A DNA stretch of 64,000 nucleotides from positions 497,645 to 561,644 of the forward strand of contig NZ_NXGV01000002.1 of NCBI RefSeq assembly GCF_002407605.1. The letters run 5' to 3'. This document shows positions 55,038 to 64,000 of the stretch, one piece after another. Every line of letters starts with the position of its first letter. Positions within the stretch are counted from its first letter, which is position 1. The translations under genes were made by a program, and so were the position numbers. The stretch comes from Marinobacter sp. ANT_B65 (GTDB lineage Bacteria; Pseudomonadota; Gammaproteobacteria; Pseudomonadales; Oleiphilaceae). The notes under the pieces were generated by a model. The model searched no databases. It saw nothing but the letters and a program-made list of their open reading frames with translations, and had not been told where the DNA came from.

Positions 55038-56324
55038 TCAGTCTGCAAAGGCGAGATCACGCAGGAACAGAGCAATGTCCGGGAATGCAATAATCAGCCC
55101 GGCGGCAGTGATCAGCATCAAGATAAACGGAGGCGTTCCCCGGATAACTTCAAGATACGGCCGCTTGAAAATAGCAATGGCTGTGAAAATATCACAGCCA
55201 AACGGAGGCGTGGCAGAGCCGATTGCAACCTGCAAGGTAATGAGTACCCCGACCAGCACCGGGTCCAGACCTGTTGCCTGAATGGCTGGAGCGAAGATAG
55301 GTGTCAGTACCAGGATGACAACAATAGGGTCAACAAACATACAGGCAATGAAGAACGAGACGCAGATTGCGATAAGTACGCCTGTCGGCCCCGCTTCGTT
55401 AACGCCCACAGATTCCAGTATCGCCTGAGGGATCTGGGCAAACGAAATGATCCAGGAGAAGCCATTGCCTACGGCCACCAGAATGAAGACCACGGCGGTG
55501 ATCAGGCCGGTGGATTTGGCGATCTTGTAGATTTCTCCAAGCTTCAGAGAACGGAAAATAATGAATTCCAGCAGGAATGCATAGAGCACGCAGACTGCTG
55601 CAGCCTCGGTCGGGCTGAAGATACCTCCGTAGATACCACCAACTATAATGACCGGGAAAAACAGTGGCCAGATGGCATCGCGCACGGAGGTAGCGCGTTG
55701 GCTCCAGGTTGCCTTGGGTTCTGTAGGAACATTGTTTTTGTAAGCGTAAAACAGACAATAGAGCGAGAACATGAGCAGGATCAGAAGGCCTGGGCCGACA
55801 CCTGCGATGAACAGTTCGGCAATGGATGTCTGGGAGATAACCCCGTAAATGATCATGCCGATACTGGGGGGGATCAGGAACGCAATGTCACTGGCGTTGA
55901 TGATCAATGCCAGAGTAAATGAATCGGAATAGCCGGCTTTGAGCATCTTCGGGCGCAGAGGTGAGCCAACGGCGACAACTGTTGCCTGAGTAGAGCCTGA
56001 GACCGCACCAAAGAGGGTGCAGGATGTTGCAGTGCTGATCGCCAGCCCGCCTTTTATATGGCCAATAAAGGCCATTACCATGTTGATAAGCCGGTCAGCT
56101 GACTGGCCACGGGTCATAATATCTGCGGCGAGAATGAACATAGGTACGGCAATGAGGGATGCGGGCCGGATGCCCCCCATCATCTGCTGAATGAAGGTGC
56201 CCATCTGGCCGAAGCCATCGAACATCATTACAAAACCAACGACGGCGGCGGTCGTTAGTGGAATCATCATCGGGAAGCCGAGGAGCAGCAGCCCGATCAT
56301 GATGATCATTAGAATTGTCGCCAT
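55038..56324 (-). CDS. teaC: Ectoine TRAP transporter large permease
   Basis: A 428-residue DctM-type permease with about twelve hydrophobic segments and the family blocks ATSCTLFGAVSGSTQATVVAVG and GSATPPFGCDIF near the C-terminus. In TRAP systems this subunit carries the sodium-coupled translocation. It follows the small subunit by 38 bases and precedes the stress-protein gene by 35. Ectoine as substrate is inferred from the binding protein. Confidence 0.9.
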   Translation of the reverse strand: MATILMIIMIGLLLLGFPMMIPLTTAAVVGFVMMFDGFGQMGTFIQQMMGGIRPASLIAVPMFILAADIMTRGQSADRLINMVMAFIGHIKGGLAISTATSCTLFGAVSGSTQATVVAVGSPLRPKMLKAGYSDSFTLALIINASDIAFLIPPSIGMIIYGVISQTSIAELFIAGVGPGLLILLMFSLYCLFYAYKNNVPTEPKATWSQRATSVRDAIWPLFFPVIIVGGIYGGIFSPTEAAAVCVLYAFLLEFIIFRSLKLGEIYKIAKSTGLITAVVFILVAVGNGFSWIISFAQIPQAILESVGVNEAGPTGVLIAICVSFFIACMFVDPIVVILVLTPIFAPAIQATGLDPVLVGVLITLQVAIGSATPPFGCDIFTAIAIFKRPYLEVIRGTPPFILMLITAAGLIIAFPDIALFLRDLAFAD

Positions 56325-56362
56325 AGGTGAGCCCTTTTTGTCGTGACCGGTGCGAAACCGGG

Positions 56363-56956
56363 TCAGACTTCCGATTCTGTGTCAGCGTAACCGTCAATCA
56401 CACCGGTGGAGAGATAAACGTCCTCACTGGTGAAGTTCTTGATGGCGGTGAGGAGATACTGGATACCGGTAACGGCGAAGCCCACGGGAGCCCATATATA
56501 AATCCACCAGATTTCAAAGCCCAGTGCCGGCAAAATACGGCCCCTGCTATACAGTGTTTCTATGTATCCATAGGAATGGTAGCAAAGGAAAAACATCACA
56601 ACTGAGGTGAAAAGGGCAATGAAAATCATCAGTACTTTTCGGCCCTTCGTCGGAAGTGAGTCGTAAAGCGCGGACATCCGGATGTGACGCCCGTATCTGG
56701 CTGCGTAGCCGATACCGGCAAACGTAACCAGGATAATGAGGATGCGGTTGATTTCCCCGGAAAAGAACAGGCCTTCTCCGAATACAAACCGGGCAATAAC
56801 ATTTACGCAAGTGTTAACGGCCATCAGGATTACCCCGGCAGCCAGGATGACGGCTTCAGCGTTGGCTATCCATCCGTCCAGTGTTCCCAGAAACCCGGGC
56901 AGGCCGGACTCGAAAGATCCGGTATCGTCTTCTAACTCCGGGGAATTCTCGGGCAT
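56363..56956 (-). CDS. teaB: Ectoine TRAP transporter small permease
   Basis: A 197-residue DctQ-type subunit with four hydrophobic segments and an acidic N-terminal tail (SPELEDDTGSFESG). It stabilises the large permease. A GC-rich hairpin with a U-tract separates it from teaA, 112 bases upstream, so it is probably made in smaller amounts than the binding protein. Confidence 0.88.
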   Translation of the reverse strand: MPENSPELEDDTGSFESGLPGFLGTLDGWIANAEAVILAAGVILMAVNTCVNVIARFVFGEGLFFSGEINRILIILVTFAGIGYAARYGRHIRMSALYDSLPTKGRKVLMIFIALFTSVVMFFLCYHSYGYIETLYSRGRILPALGFEIWWIYIWAPVGFAVTGIQYLLTAIKNFTSEDVYLSTGVIDGYADTESEV

Positions 56957-57023
56957 GGGGTTTGCTCCAGATCATATCGCTCCCTGCCGGTTACCGGGTT
57001 CGACAGGGGCGTGGTTAGTTCAA

Positions 57024-57052
57024 TAAAACATCCGCCGGCGGGCGCCGGCGGA
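57024..57052 (-). terminator. Intercistronic attenuator between teaA and teaB
   Basis: TCCGCCGGCG (57031-57040) and CGCCGGCGGA (57043-57052) are perfect 10-base inverted arms with only two bases between them. On the minus strand the stem is followed by TGTTTTATT, a usable U-tract. It sits in the 112-base gap after teaA. Confidence 0.75.
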
Positions 57053-57068
57053 CAAGAACGATCAGGGA

Positions 57069-58097
57069 TCAGTCGTTCTGTACTGCTTCCAGATCCTGTT
57101 TGAACTGCTTCAGCAGGTCTGCACCGCCTTTTCCGGCCATCTCGATGAACTTCTTCTCAACCTGCGGAGCCCTGTCCTTGAAAGCTTTGATCTGCTCTTC
57201 GTTCAGACGGGTGACAGTTACCTTGTCACTGGCTTTCTGGATTTTTGCCAGAGCTTCATCTGCCAGGCCATCGATGTGCACAACAATTTTCTCGAAAGCA
57301 TAGTCCGCAGCATCCTGAACCAGCTTCTTGTCCTCGTCTGACAGGCCGTCGTAGAAATTCTTGTTGGCCATAGCAGCTGTAGTGAACCAGCCGTGGCCTG
57401 TGTAAATCAGGTTGGGGGATACTTCATACAGACCGCCAGACTCGATCCAGAAAATCGGGTTTTCCTGGCCGTTGATCATGTTGGTCTGCAGGGCGCCGTA
57501 TACTTCACCCCAGGGCAGCGGCGTCGGGGTGGCACCGAATGCAGAATAGGTTTCCGACAGCAGCGGGTTGGTCATAACCCGGATTTTTTTGTTTTTCAGT
57601 TCCTCCGGGGTAGTGATTGGCTCATCCAGAGTGATAACAAATTCGCCTTCCGGGTACATCTGCAGAAGCTCAAGGCCCTTTTCGGCATAAAGCTTCGGGA
57701 AGTCCTTGTTGATGGCGTCACTTTCTCGGAAGAACTTGACGACCGTGTTTATGTCGGTAGGCATGAGGTAAGGAATGAAAAAGATCTGAGCTTCCGGGAT
57801 CAGAGCACCGGTAAAACCAGGCGACTGGTTAACAAAGTTCAGGATACCTGCCTGGGTTTGCTCCATGATGTCGTCGGACTCACCGAGTTCACCGAATCGG
57901 TATATCTGCAGGGTGTGATCGGAGTTTTCTTCGATGTATTCTTTGAACTTGTAGGCATATACGTCCTGGACGTCGCCTTCATATTCTTCATGTGCGTAAC
58001 GCCAGTTAGCTGCATTCACTGAGTTTGCGGCGGTCATTGCCGCGAATGCGAACGCTGAAAGTCCGGCCAGTTTCTTGAATTTACTCATGCTGCTCAT
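57069..58097 (-). CDS. teaA: Ectoine-binding TRAP protein
   Basis: A 342-residue periplasmic binding protein with a signal peptide (cleavage after NSVNA). The mature N-terminus NWRYAHEEYEGDVQDVYA and the blocks FGELGESDDIMEQTQ, ATPTPLPWGEVYGALQT and NPIFWIESGGLYEVSPN match Halomonas TeaA as I recall it, almost residue for residue. TeaA binds ectoine and hydroxyectoine at micromolar affinity. GGAG eight bases before the ATG at 58097 fixes the start; the frame is open to 58157. Ectoine import would let the cell recover or scavenge this osmoprotectant. Confidence 0.92.
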   Translation of the reverse strand: MSSMSKFKKLAGLSAFAFAAMTAANSVNAANWRYAHEEYEGDVQDVYAYKFKEYIEENSDHTLQIYRFGELGESDDIMEQTQAGILNFVNQSPGFTGALIPEAQIFFIPYLMPTDINTVVKFFRESDAINKDFPKLYAEKGLELLQMYPEGEFVITLDEPITTPEELKNKKIRVMTNPLLSETYSAFGATPTPLPWGEVYGALQTNMINGQENPIFWIESGGLYEVSPNLIYTGHGWFTTAAMANKNFYDGLSDEDKKLVQDAADYAFEKIVVHIDGLADEALAKIQKASDKVTVTRLNEEQIKAFKDRAPQVEKKFIEMAGKGGADLLKQFKQDLEAVQND

Positions 58098-58194
58098 CGG
58101 GTTTTCTCCGTTCGTTTTTTTACAGATATCTATCGTTACATCACTAAAGACTGGCAAAACTCAGCGACTTTCGCAAGAAATTGGCCTTATTGGT

Positions 58195-58743
58195 TTATTT
58201 CTGACCAGTATCTGTTTCTTTAATGCCTGCCCTCAATAGAAATGCCCGGAACTCCCCGATCACCCGGCCAAGGCTTTTTGCGAGTCGGTGGCCGTCGGGC
58301 AGCATCAATACCGGAAGCTCCTGCTGTCGTGCGAGTTCAATTACCGGCATGGGAGGCACAATGTCATCGTCCCATCCATGGATAATCTGTACGTGCCGGG
58401 CCAGGATGCCCGGGCTGGATTGAGGGTAGTCTGGAAGTGCGAGTGCCGGAGCCAGCAGAAAGCAGCCGAGAACCGGTGTTTGTTCACTGGTCTGGGCACA
58501 GACCCAGCCACCCATGCTGGAGCCGGCCAGGATGATGTTTTCGGGTGCAGCGCCGCTGGCGGCAATCGCATCCTGCATCTGGGCAAGGCGAACGGCGGGA
58601 TCCCTGCTGCTCCGGTGGTCAATTGCATGGGCCCTGACGTCTGCGAATGTTTCTGCCGATGCCTTCAGGGCCTGGATTTTGGTGCCGCCGGGGCCGCTTT
58701 CGAGGCCATGAGAGAGAAAAACATGGATTGTGTCGGTATTCAT
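58195..58743 (-). CDS. Alpha/beta hydrolase (YqiA-like esterase)
   Basis: A 182-residue small serine hydrolase. GSSMGG holds the nucleophile Ser76; GWDDDIVP and DGHRL supply the likely acid and histidine. The early SHGLESGPGG forms the oxyanion loop. Substrate unknown. It follows the luciferase-like gene with six bases between them, and so belongs to the same minus-strand cluster as nfsA. Confidence 0.85.
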   Translation of the reverse strand: MNTDTIHVFLSHGLESGPGGTKIQALKASAETFADVRAHAIDHRSSRDPAVRLAQMQDAIAASGAAPENIILAGSSMGGWVCAQTSEQTPVLGCFLLAPALALPDYPQSSPGILARHVQIIHGWDDDIVPPMPVIELARQQELPVLMLPDGHRLAKSLGRVIGEFRAFLLRAGIKETDTGQK

Positions 58744-58749
58744 AGAGCA

Positions 58750-59742
58750 TCAGCCCTGTCGGGTGTCGTCGAGTATATCCAGCGCATGACGGCGCTTTTC
58801 AGGAGCGTATATGTCTACCGTGAACATGAGCTCGTCTACCCTTACACCCTCCAGCCGTTCACTTAGCTGTTTTTTTATGGCGGCGGCATCGCCGAGCAGT
58901 TGAAGTGCCAGAAAATCCTTCACCCCTGCTTGCTCGCCGGCGTTCCACAGTCCGTCCATAGATTCCACGGGAGGCTTCATCCAGAGCGGCTGGCCTCTGA
59001 AAAGCGCGAGGATACGCTGGAAGCTGGTAGTTGCCAGGTATCGTGCTTCTTCCATGGTTTCTGCAGGCACTGCGGGAAGCGCAAGAATGGAGTAGGGCTG
59101 TTGCAGTTGTTCAGAAGGCTGGAAATTATCCCGGTAGACCTTCAGAGCCTCACGGTAAAGGCGTGGGGCGAAGTGTCCGGCGAAGGCATAGGGTAAGCCG
59201 CGCAGGGCCGCCAGTTGGGCGCTGTAGAGACTGGAGCCCAGCAGCCAGATGGGGACTCTGGTACCGGCGCCGGGAATGGCTTTAACCGCCTGGCCCGGCT
59301 GCAGAGGAGCGAGCAGGGCCTGTAGTCTTGCTACGTCCTCGGGGAACTGCTCAGCGCCAAGGCCGTCGCGGCGCAGGGCCCGGGCTGTTACCGGGTCAGT
59401 GCCCGGCGCCCGCCCCAGGCCCAGGTCTATCCGGCCCGGGTAGAGGCTTTCCAGTGTGCCGAACTGCTCGGCGATCACCAGTGGAGGGTGATTGGGTAGC
59501 ATTACGCCCCCGGAGCCAACCCGAATAGTCCGGGTCTGTCCGGCAATATGGCCGATCAGCACTGAGGTAGCAGAGCTGCTGATGCCTTCCATATTGTGGT
59601 GTTCTGCGAGCCAGAACCGTTTGAAACCGAGCTTTTCTGCGTGCTGGGCATAGGCCACGCTGTTTGCCAGCGTGGCTCCTACGGTATCACCTTCGCGAAC
59701 CGAAGCGAGCTCCAGCAGCGAGTAATCGGGAGAACGGCTCAT
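58750..59742 (-). CDS. Luciferase-like flavin-dependent oxidoreductase
   Basis: A 330-residue LLM-class protein with the (beta/alpha)8 features [41 protein letters not shown] and [11 protein letters not shown]. These enzymes use reduced FMN or F420; members of this subgroup (YhbW-like) are not characterised in most genomes. GGAG before the ATG at 59742 gives a typical N-terminus; an ATG at 59760 overlaps the nfsA stop as ATGA and is an alternative. Pairing with a flavin reductase-like neighbour, nfsA, may matter because LLM enzymes need a flavin supplier. Confidence 0.87.
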   Translation of the reverse strand: MSRSPDYSLLELASVREGDTVGATLANSVAYAQHAEKLGFKRFWLAEHHNMEGISSSATSVLIGHIAGQTRTIRVGSGGVMLPNHPPLVIAEQFGTLESLYPGRIDLGLGRAPGTDPVTARALRRDGLGAEQFPEDVARLQALLAPLQPGQAVKAIPGAGTRVPIWLLGSSLYSAQLAALRGLPYAFAGHFAPRLYREALKVYRDNFQPSEQLQQPYSILALPAVPAETMEEARYLATTSFQRILALFRGQPLWMKPPVESMDGLWNAGEQAGVKDFLALQLLGDAAAIKKQLSERLEGVRVDELMFTVDIYAPEKRRHALDILDDTRQG

Positions 59743-59756
59743 GGGGCTCCGGGTTA

Positions 59757-60494
59757 TCATTGCATTTTAAAACCCTGCTTCTGCAGAAAGTCTTTCATAT
59801 GCGGGCGTAGTTTGCTGGTGAACAGGGGCTTGAGTTGTTCTGACCAGCTTGTCTCTTTGTTATTGCCTGTGCGCGCCATGTAATACTTGCTCATGGTCTC
59901 GTCGAAACTCGCGACCTGTGCCTCGTCCTGTTCGTCCTGGTAGTAGTCTTCCTTGAGGATGGTCTCTGTAGGCAGTCGGGGTTTTACTTCCGGATTCTGG
60001 TCAGGGTAGCCGAGGCACATCCCGAATACCGGGTAAACGTGCTCAGGCAGGCGAAGAAGCTCACTGATTTCAGCGGGATTATTTCGTATTCCACCTATAT
60101 AGCAAAGCCCCAGACCTTCGGATTCCGCAGCAATAGCTACGTTCTGAGCCATCAGTGCGGCGTCGACACTGGCAACCACCAGTTGCTCTGTCATTCCACG
60201 GATCACGTCTGCACCGGCTTTTTCCGCCGCTTCAGTGGATCGCTTCATGTCGGCACAGAACACCAGGAAATCTGCGCATTTGGCAATGTAGGGCTGTCCA
60301 CCGGCCAGGGCTGCGATTTTCTCCCGGTTTTCCGGATTAACCACGTGAATCACCGAATAGGCCTGAACGTGATTGGATGTGGCTGCACTCTGGCCAGCAC
60401 GGATAAGCTCCAGAAGCAGCTCACGGGGAATCTTTTGTTCGGTGAATTTCCGGATAGAGCGGTGGGAGTTCAGTAGTTCGATGGTCGGATTCAT
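59757..60494 (-). CDS. nfsA: Oxygen-insensitive NADPH nitroreductase
   Basis: A 245-residue FMN-binding nitroreductase of the NfsA group. [13 protein letters not shown] binds the flavin phosphate, followed by [13 protein letters not shown] and [14 protein letters not shown]. NfsA enzymes reduce nitroaromatics, quinones and chromate using NADPH. It is the first gene of the set nfsA, LLM oxidoreductase and hydrolase on the minus strand. Confidence 0.93.
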   Translation of the reverse strand: MNPTIELLNSHRSIRKFTEQKIPRELLLELIRAGQSAATSNHVQAYSVIHVVNPENREKIAALAGGQPYIAKCADFLVFCADMKRSTEAAEKAGADVIRGMTEQLVVASVDAALMAQNVAIAAESEGLGLCYIGGIRNNPAEISELLRLPEHVYPVFGMCLGYPDQNPEVKPRLPTETILKEDYYQDEQDEAQVASFDETMSKYYMARTGNNKETSWSEQLKPLFTSKLRPHMKDFLQKQGFKMQ

Positions 60495-60636
60495 GACGCC
60501 TCACAAAGGGTGTATTTCAGATAGCATACGAACGATATTCAAGCGCCGAGGATAAGGTGTTTGCAGGCAAGCTGCAAAGAATTATCCGCAACCAGTGAGG
60601 GCATTTGCATGAGCTCTACGCCTGCCGGGAGCTGCG

Positions 60637-61431
60637 TTACCGGCCAGAAAAAGTGGCAGGCCGCTTGGCGAGAAAGGCAGACACGCCTTCGGCGAAGTCG
60701 TCTGTGTGCGCAGCTTTCAGAAAGGCCTGCCGCTCGGCTTCCAGTTGTTCGGCCAATGACCGTCCGCCGGCCTGATCCAGGAGTTGGCGAAAGGCGCCGA
60801 AAGCTTTGGTCGGGCCACTGGCAACCTGATTTACAGTGGTTGCCAGAACCTCGTCATAGGAATCTGCGGACGCTGTGCGGGTTATCAGACCCCAGCCTTT
60901 GGCTTCCTCAGCACTGAGTTGGCGGCCAAGCATCATCATTTCAGCGGCCCTTGTAGCGCCGACCTTGTGTGGCAGAAACCAGGTGCAGCCGCAGTCTGGT
61001 ACTGCACCTATGCCATTGTAGGCGATGAGAAACTTCGCGTGTTCTTCTGCCACGATGATGTCTGCCATCAGCGCCAGGCTCAGCCCGGCGCCCGCAGCCG
61101 GACCTTTCACAGCGGCAATCATCGGTGCATCCATATTCCTCAAACGGAGAATGGCTTCGTTGAGGGGCACCAGTAACCCGTTGATGAAATCTCTGGTCTG
61201 CTCCGGGGTACCCTCCATGCTGGCGACGTCGCCGCCAGCCATAAACGCTCTCCCGGAGCCGGTCAGCACAATGCAGCGTAAACCCGGTTGATGGCTCAGT
61301 GTTTTTACAGCATCCAGAAACGCCTCCGCCATGGGGATACTGATCGCATTCAGTATTTCTGGGCGATTGAAGGTCAGAGTGGCGACACCGGTTTGGTTAT
61401 CAAATGCAGAGATTATCGGGTTGGCTGTCAT
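60637..61431 (-). CDS. Enoyl-CoA hydratase/isomerase, PaaG-like
   Basis: A 264-residue crotonase-family enzyme. The oxyanion-hole blocks AFMAGGDVASM and GPAAGAGLSLALMADI are present. At the active site the sequence reads IGAVPDCGCTWFLPHKVG; the Asp in PDCG and the lack of the usual first catalytic Glu resemble PaaG isomerases more than true hydratases. It is divergent from the livGHM genes (about 155 bases apart), so a role in amino-acid or aromatic acyl-CoA breakdown is plausible but unproven. Confidence 0.87.
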   Translation of the reverse strand: MTANPIISAFDNQTGVATLTFNRPEILNAISIPMAEAFLDAVKTLSHQPGLRCIVLTGSGRAFMAGGDVASMEGTPEQTRDFINGLLVPLNEAILRLRNMDAPMIAAVKGPAAGAGLSLALMADIIVAEEHAKFLIAYNGIGAVPDCGCTWFLPHKVGATRAAEMMMLGRQLSAEEAKGWGLITRTASADSYDEVLATTVNQVASGPTKAFGAFRQLLDQAGGRSLAEQLEAERQAFLKAAHTDDFAEGVSAFLAKRPATFSGR

Positions 61432-61587
61432 GGTGCTGGATTCCGTCGGGGTGAGTGCTCAGATAACTAATAGAACAGACTCTTTTGGTTTTTATGATGA
61501 AAGTAGGCTACTTTAACATTCGATCAGGAACATAGCCTGACGTTGACGTAAACAACAATAACCATAATCGCCGATGTGCGGGGAATA

Positions 61588-62403
61588 ATGTCCAGTATCC
61601 TCGAAATTACTAATCTGTCGCTTTCGTTCGGTGGTGTTAAGGCATTACAGGATGTGAGCTTTCACGTGCCGGAAAATACCGTTACCACGGTCATTGGCCC
61701 GAACGGTGCCGGCAAGACCTCCCTGTTTAACTGCATCTCGGGTTTCTACAAGCCTCAGCAGGGTTCTATCCGTTATCAGGGCGAAGTGCTTGGCGGAATC
61801 AAGCCGCCGGTCCGGGCTGCCATGGGACTTGCTCGCACCTTCCAGAATATTGCCCTGTTCCGGGGTATGACTGTGCTCGACAACATCAAACTCGGCGCCC
61901 ACGTGCACATGAAAAGTGGTCTGTTGGGTTCACTGGCGTACTTCGGTGCAGCGCGCCGGGAGGAAATGGCAGTACGCAGGCATGTGGAACAGCACATTAT
62001 TGATTTCCTTGAGATTGACCATATACGACGCCAGCCGGTAGCCAGCTTGTCCTATGGGCTTCAGAAACGAGTGGAACTGGCACGTGCTTTGGCCATGCGT
62101 CCGAAAGTGCTCATGCTGGATGAGCCTGTAGCCGGGATGAACCGGGAAGAAAAAGAAGATATGGCACGGTTTATTCTCGATATTCGCGAAGAGTGGGGCG
62201 TGACTGTGCTTATGGTTGAGCATGATATGGGCATGGTTATGGATATTTCCGACCATATTGCGGTACTCAACTTTGGCCAGGTAATTACGGAAGGCCTGCC
62301 GGAAGAGGTTCAGAAAAATCCGCAGGTTATCGAGGCGTATCTGGGTACCAGCGATCTGGACAGTCTGCGCAAGAAGCTGAATCCAGAAAGAGAGGTGGCT
62401 TGA
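61588..62403 (+). CDS. livG: Branched-chain amino acid ABC transporter ATPase LivG
   Basis: About 271 residues with Walker A GPNGAGKTS, signature LSYGLQKRVELA, Walker B VLMLDEPVAG and the switch His in VEHDMG. The extended helical insertion after the Q-loop and the C-terminal end EVQKNPQVIEAYLG are typical of LivG. The ATG at 61588 has GGGG five bases upstream; an in-frame GTG at 61576 is less likely. livH starts immediately after the stop. No binding-protein gene is on this side within the window. Confidence 0.9.
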   Translation: MSSILEITNLSLSFGGVKALQDVSFHVPENTVTTVIGPNGAGKTSLFNCISGFYKPQQGSIRYQGEVLGGIKPPVRAAMGLARTFQNIALFRGMTVLDNIKLGAHVHMKSGLLGSLAYFGAARREEMAVRRHVEQHIIDFLEIDHIRRQPVASLSYGLQKRVELARALAMRPKVLMLDEPVAGMNREEKEDMARFILDIREEWGVTVLMVEHDMGMVMDISDHIAVLNFGQVITEGLPEEVQKNPQVIEAYLGTSDLDSLRKKLNPEREVA

Positions 62404-63282
62404 ATGGATTGGCTGTTTTTCGGGGAAATCAGTCTGGCAGGCCTGGCCATGGGTGGTCTCTATGCCCTGATCGGTCTGGGCTTTGTGATTATTTACAAGG
62501 CCACCCGGGTCATTAACTTCGCTATTGGCGAAATCATGATGTTTGCTGCCTATCTGTTTCTGGCCTTTGCCGGGGCCATGGAAATGTCGCCCTGGGTAGC
62601 TTTGCCATTGGCGGTGCTTGGCGGAAGTGTGCTGGGTGGGGTGATTGAAAAGGTGATGATCCGCCCGATGCTGGGAGAGTCCTCCATTTCTGTGGTTATG
62701 GTCACTATCGGTATCGCCAGTATTCTGGTGGGGCTGGTGGAGATGATATGGGGTGCAGATCCGCAGCTTCTTCCGGGTTTTCTGCCTCGCAAACCTGTGT
62801 TTATCGGCGAGATGTATCTGGCTCCCAAGATTGCTTATGGCTTCCTCATTGGTGCCGCGCTGCTCATTGTTTACCTGCTGTATTTCCGCTTTTCCCGTGG
62901 TGGTGTTGCACTGCGGGCCACAGCCTCAGATCAGGCTGCGGCTTATTCCATGGGGATTAACGTGCGCCGTGTGTTCAACCTGGCGTGGGTATTTGGCTCA
63001 CTCGCAGCCTCGCTAGCAGGTGTACTGGTGGCGGCAACTGGAGGGCTTAGCCCACAGTTTGGGGCCATCGGGCTCAGCGTGCTGGTGGTCGTGATCGTCG
63101 GAGGACTCGACAGCATTGTTGGTGCGCTGATTGCGGGGGTATTTATCGGCTGGCTGGAAACGGTTGCAGGCGCCTACCTGGGTGGCGAGTACCGGATGCC
63201 CGCAACATTTGCAGTGCTGGCAGTGATCCTTGTGCTCCGGCCCTATGGCCTTTTTGGCACCCACGACATAGAGCGAGTATAA
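62404..63282 (+). CDS. livH: Branched-chain amino acid ABC transporter permease LivH
   Basis: A 292-residue membrane permease with about eight hydrophobic segments and the LivH blocks GGLYALIGLGFVIIYKATRVINFAIGE near residues 18-45 and GGLDSIVGALIAGVFIGWLE in the last third. It begins directly at the livG stop and is followed one base later by livM. Confidence 0.93.
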   Translation: MDWLFFGEISLAGLAMGGLYALIGLGFVIIYKATRVINFAIGEIMMFAAYLFLAFAGAMEMSPWVALPLAVLGGSVLGGVIEKVMIRPMLGESSISVVMVTIGIASILVGLVEMIWGADPQLLPGFLPRKPVFIGEMYLAPKIAYGFLIGAALLIVYLLYFRFSRGGVALRATASDQAAAYSMGINVRRVFNLAWVFGSLAASLAGVLVAATGGLSPQFGAIGLSVLVVVIVGGLDSIVGALIAGVFIGWLETVAGAYLGGEYRMPATFAVLAVILVLRPYGLFGTHDIERV

Positions 63283-63283
63283 G

Positions 63284-64000
63284 ATGCGCATTGGTGACGC
63301 CAAACAGAGTTATGAAGCCGACGAAGCTATCTGGACGAGTTCTACCCAGAAAATCTGGTTTGCAGTCTTATTGCTGACCCTTGCTGTCTTTCCTTTCATG
63401 GCTGATGCCTACCTGCTGTATCTGGGTTGCCTCGTCGGTATTGCGGTTATCAGCACCACGGGACTTAACATCCTGACCGGGTTTACCGGCCTGATATCTC
63501 TCGGGCAGGCGGGATTTATGGGTGTGGGTGGTTATACGGTGGCCTGGTTGTCCATGAACACCTCCCTGCCTTTCCCCATAACGCTGTTGCTTGCCGGATT
63601 GCTTGCCGCTGCCGTGGGTATTCTGGTGGGGCTGCCTTCCCTGAGGGTAAAAGGTCTGTACCTGGCAATTGCTACCCTGGCAGCCAGTGTTTTTCTTCAC
63701 TTCATCTTTGCCGAGTGGGAATCTGTAACCGGTGGTATGGCCGGCTTGAGCCTGGAGCCGGCGCACCTGTTCGGGCTCACGTTTCAGAGCGACTTTGGGA
63801 TGTACTTCATCATTGTACCGCTGGCGGTACTGATGGTGTTTGCTGCCAAAAACGTATTCCGGACCCGTATTGGGCGGGCATTTATCGCGATCCGGGACCG
63901 GGATATTTCGGCGGAAATACTCGGCATCAACCTGTTGCGCTACAAGCTGATGTCTTTTGCGCTCAGTTCATTTTATGCCGGTGTGGCCGGCGGCCTGTTT
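63284..64000 (+). CDS. livM: Branched-chain amino acid ABC transporter permease LivM, 5' part
   Basis: The window shows the first 239 residues. A hydrophilic tail of about 20 residues precedes hydrophobic segments, and the LivM blocks LNILTGFTGLISLGQAGFMG and VGLPSLRVKGLYLAIATLA are clear. The ATG at 63284 is one base after the livH stop. The gene runs off the right edge; livF and a binding protein probably follow. Confidence 0.9.
   Translation, partial: MRIGDAKQSYEADEAIWTSSTQKIWFAVLLLTLAVFPFMADAYLLYLGCLVGIAVISTTGLNILTGFTGLISLGQAGFMGVGGYTVAWLSMNTSLPFPITLLLAGLLAAAVGILVGLPSLRVKGLYLAIATLAASVFLHFIFAEWESVTGGMAGLSLEPAHLFGLTFQSDFGMYFIIVPLAVLMVFAAKNVFRTRIGRAFIAIRDRDISAEILGINLLRYKLMSFALSSFYAGVAGGLF

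Overview
The window reads as a chromosomal segment of a marine or halophilic gammaproteobacterium, most probably Marinobacter or a close relative. That call rests on gene content recalled from the group: an N-type ATPase beta subunit, PomA/PomB sodium stators, a TeaABCD-type ectoine TRAP transporter with its universal stress protein, many diguanylate cyclases, and a RegB/RegA-type redox pair. No marker gene confirms the genus. I see no rRNA or tRNA gene, CRISPR array, insertion sequence, integrase or prophage. Coding density is high and several neighbouring genes overlap by a few bases.

Layout. 1-5104 (minus): YfcC-type transporter, arcA, arcB, arcC, then the start of an N-ATPase beta gene, behind a near-ideal class II ANR/FNR promoter. 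5334-9348: a Tag-like glycosylase, cobS, a peroxiredoxin and a diguanylate cyclase. 9433-12043: persulfide dioxygenase plus SulP permease. 12156-14967: an orphan CbiM-like permease and a PAS-PAS-GGDEF-EAL protein. 15153-20979 (minus): gdhA, a KaiC-like/PEP-synthase-like fusion, and the RegB/RegA pair. 21233-23227: an OprC/NosA-type copper receptor. 23465-32763: two RND adaptor-permease pairs around a small potassium channel. 32753-34950: pomA, pomB and a DUF1232 gene. 35259-38794: a ketopantoate-reductase-like gene, an orphan MotA/MotB-like stator pair and a DJ-1-like protein. 38999-47000: two solute-binding proteins, a hotdog thioesterase, a diguanylate cyclase, rarD, a LysR regulator, a divergent CDF transporter, a DUF3565 protein and a chemoreceptor. 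47052-52116: an orphan TRAP binding protein and potABCD. 52274-58097: a 7TM-GAF-GGDEF cyclase and teaABCD. 58195-64000: hydrolase, luciferase-like oxidoreductase, nfsA, PaaG-like crotonase, and livG-livH-livM running off the end.

How the parts fit. Three modules point to low-oxygen life: the arginine deiminase operon, the RegB-like quinone/redox sensor, and a copper receptor of the type that supplies nitrous oxide reductase in denitrifiers. Sodium is a second theme: PomAB, TeaABC and possibly the N-ATPase. ATP made by arcC could drive the N-ATPase as an ion pump, a functional link suggested by their tight spacing. Four GGDEF proteins in 64 kb, a chemoreceptor and motor stators indicate strong investment in the motile/sessile switch.

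The least explained items are the KaiC-like/PEP-synthase-like fusion, the orphan stator pair, the arc/N-ATPase junction, the degenerate-site CDF transporter, and operator-like palindromes before the RND and peroxiredoxin genes. No complete, clearly undescribed multi-gene system was recognised.
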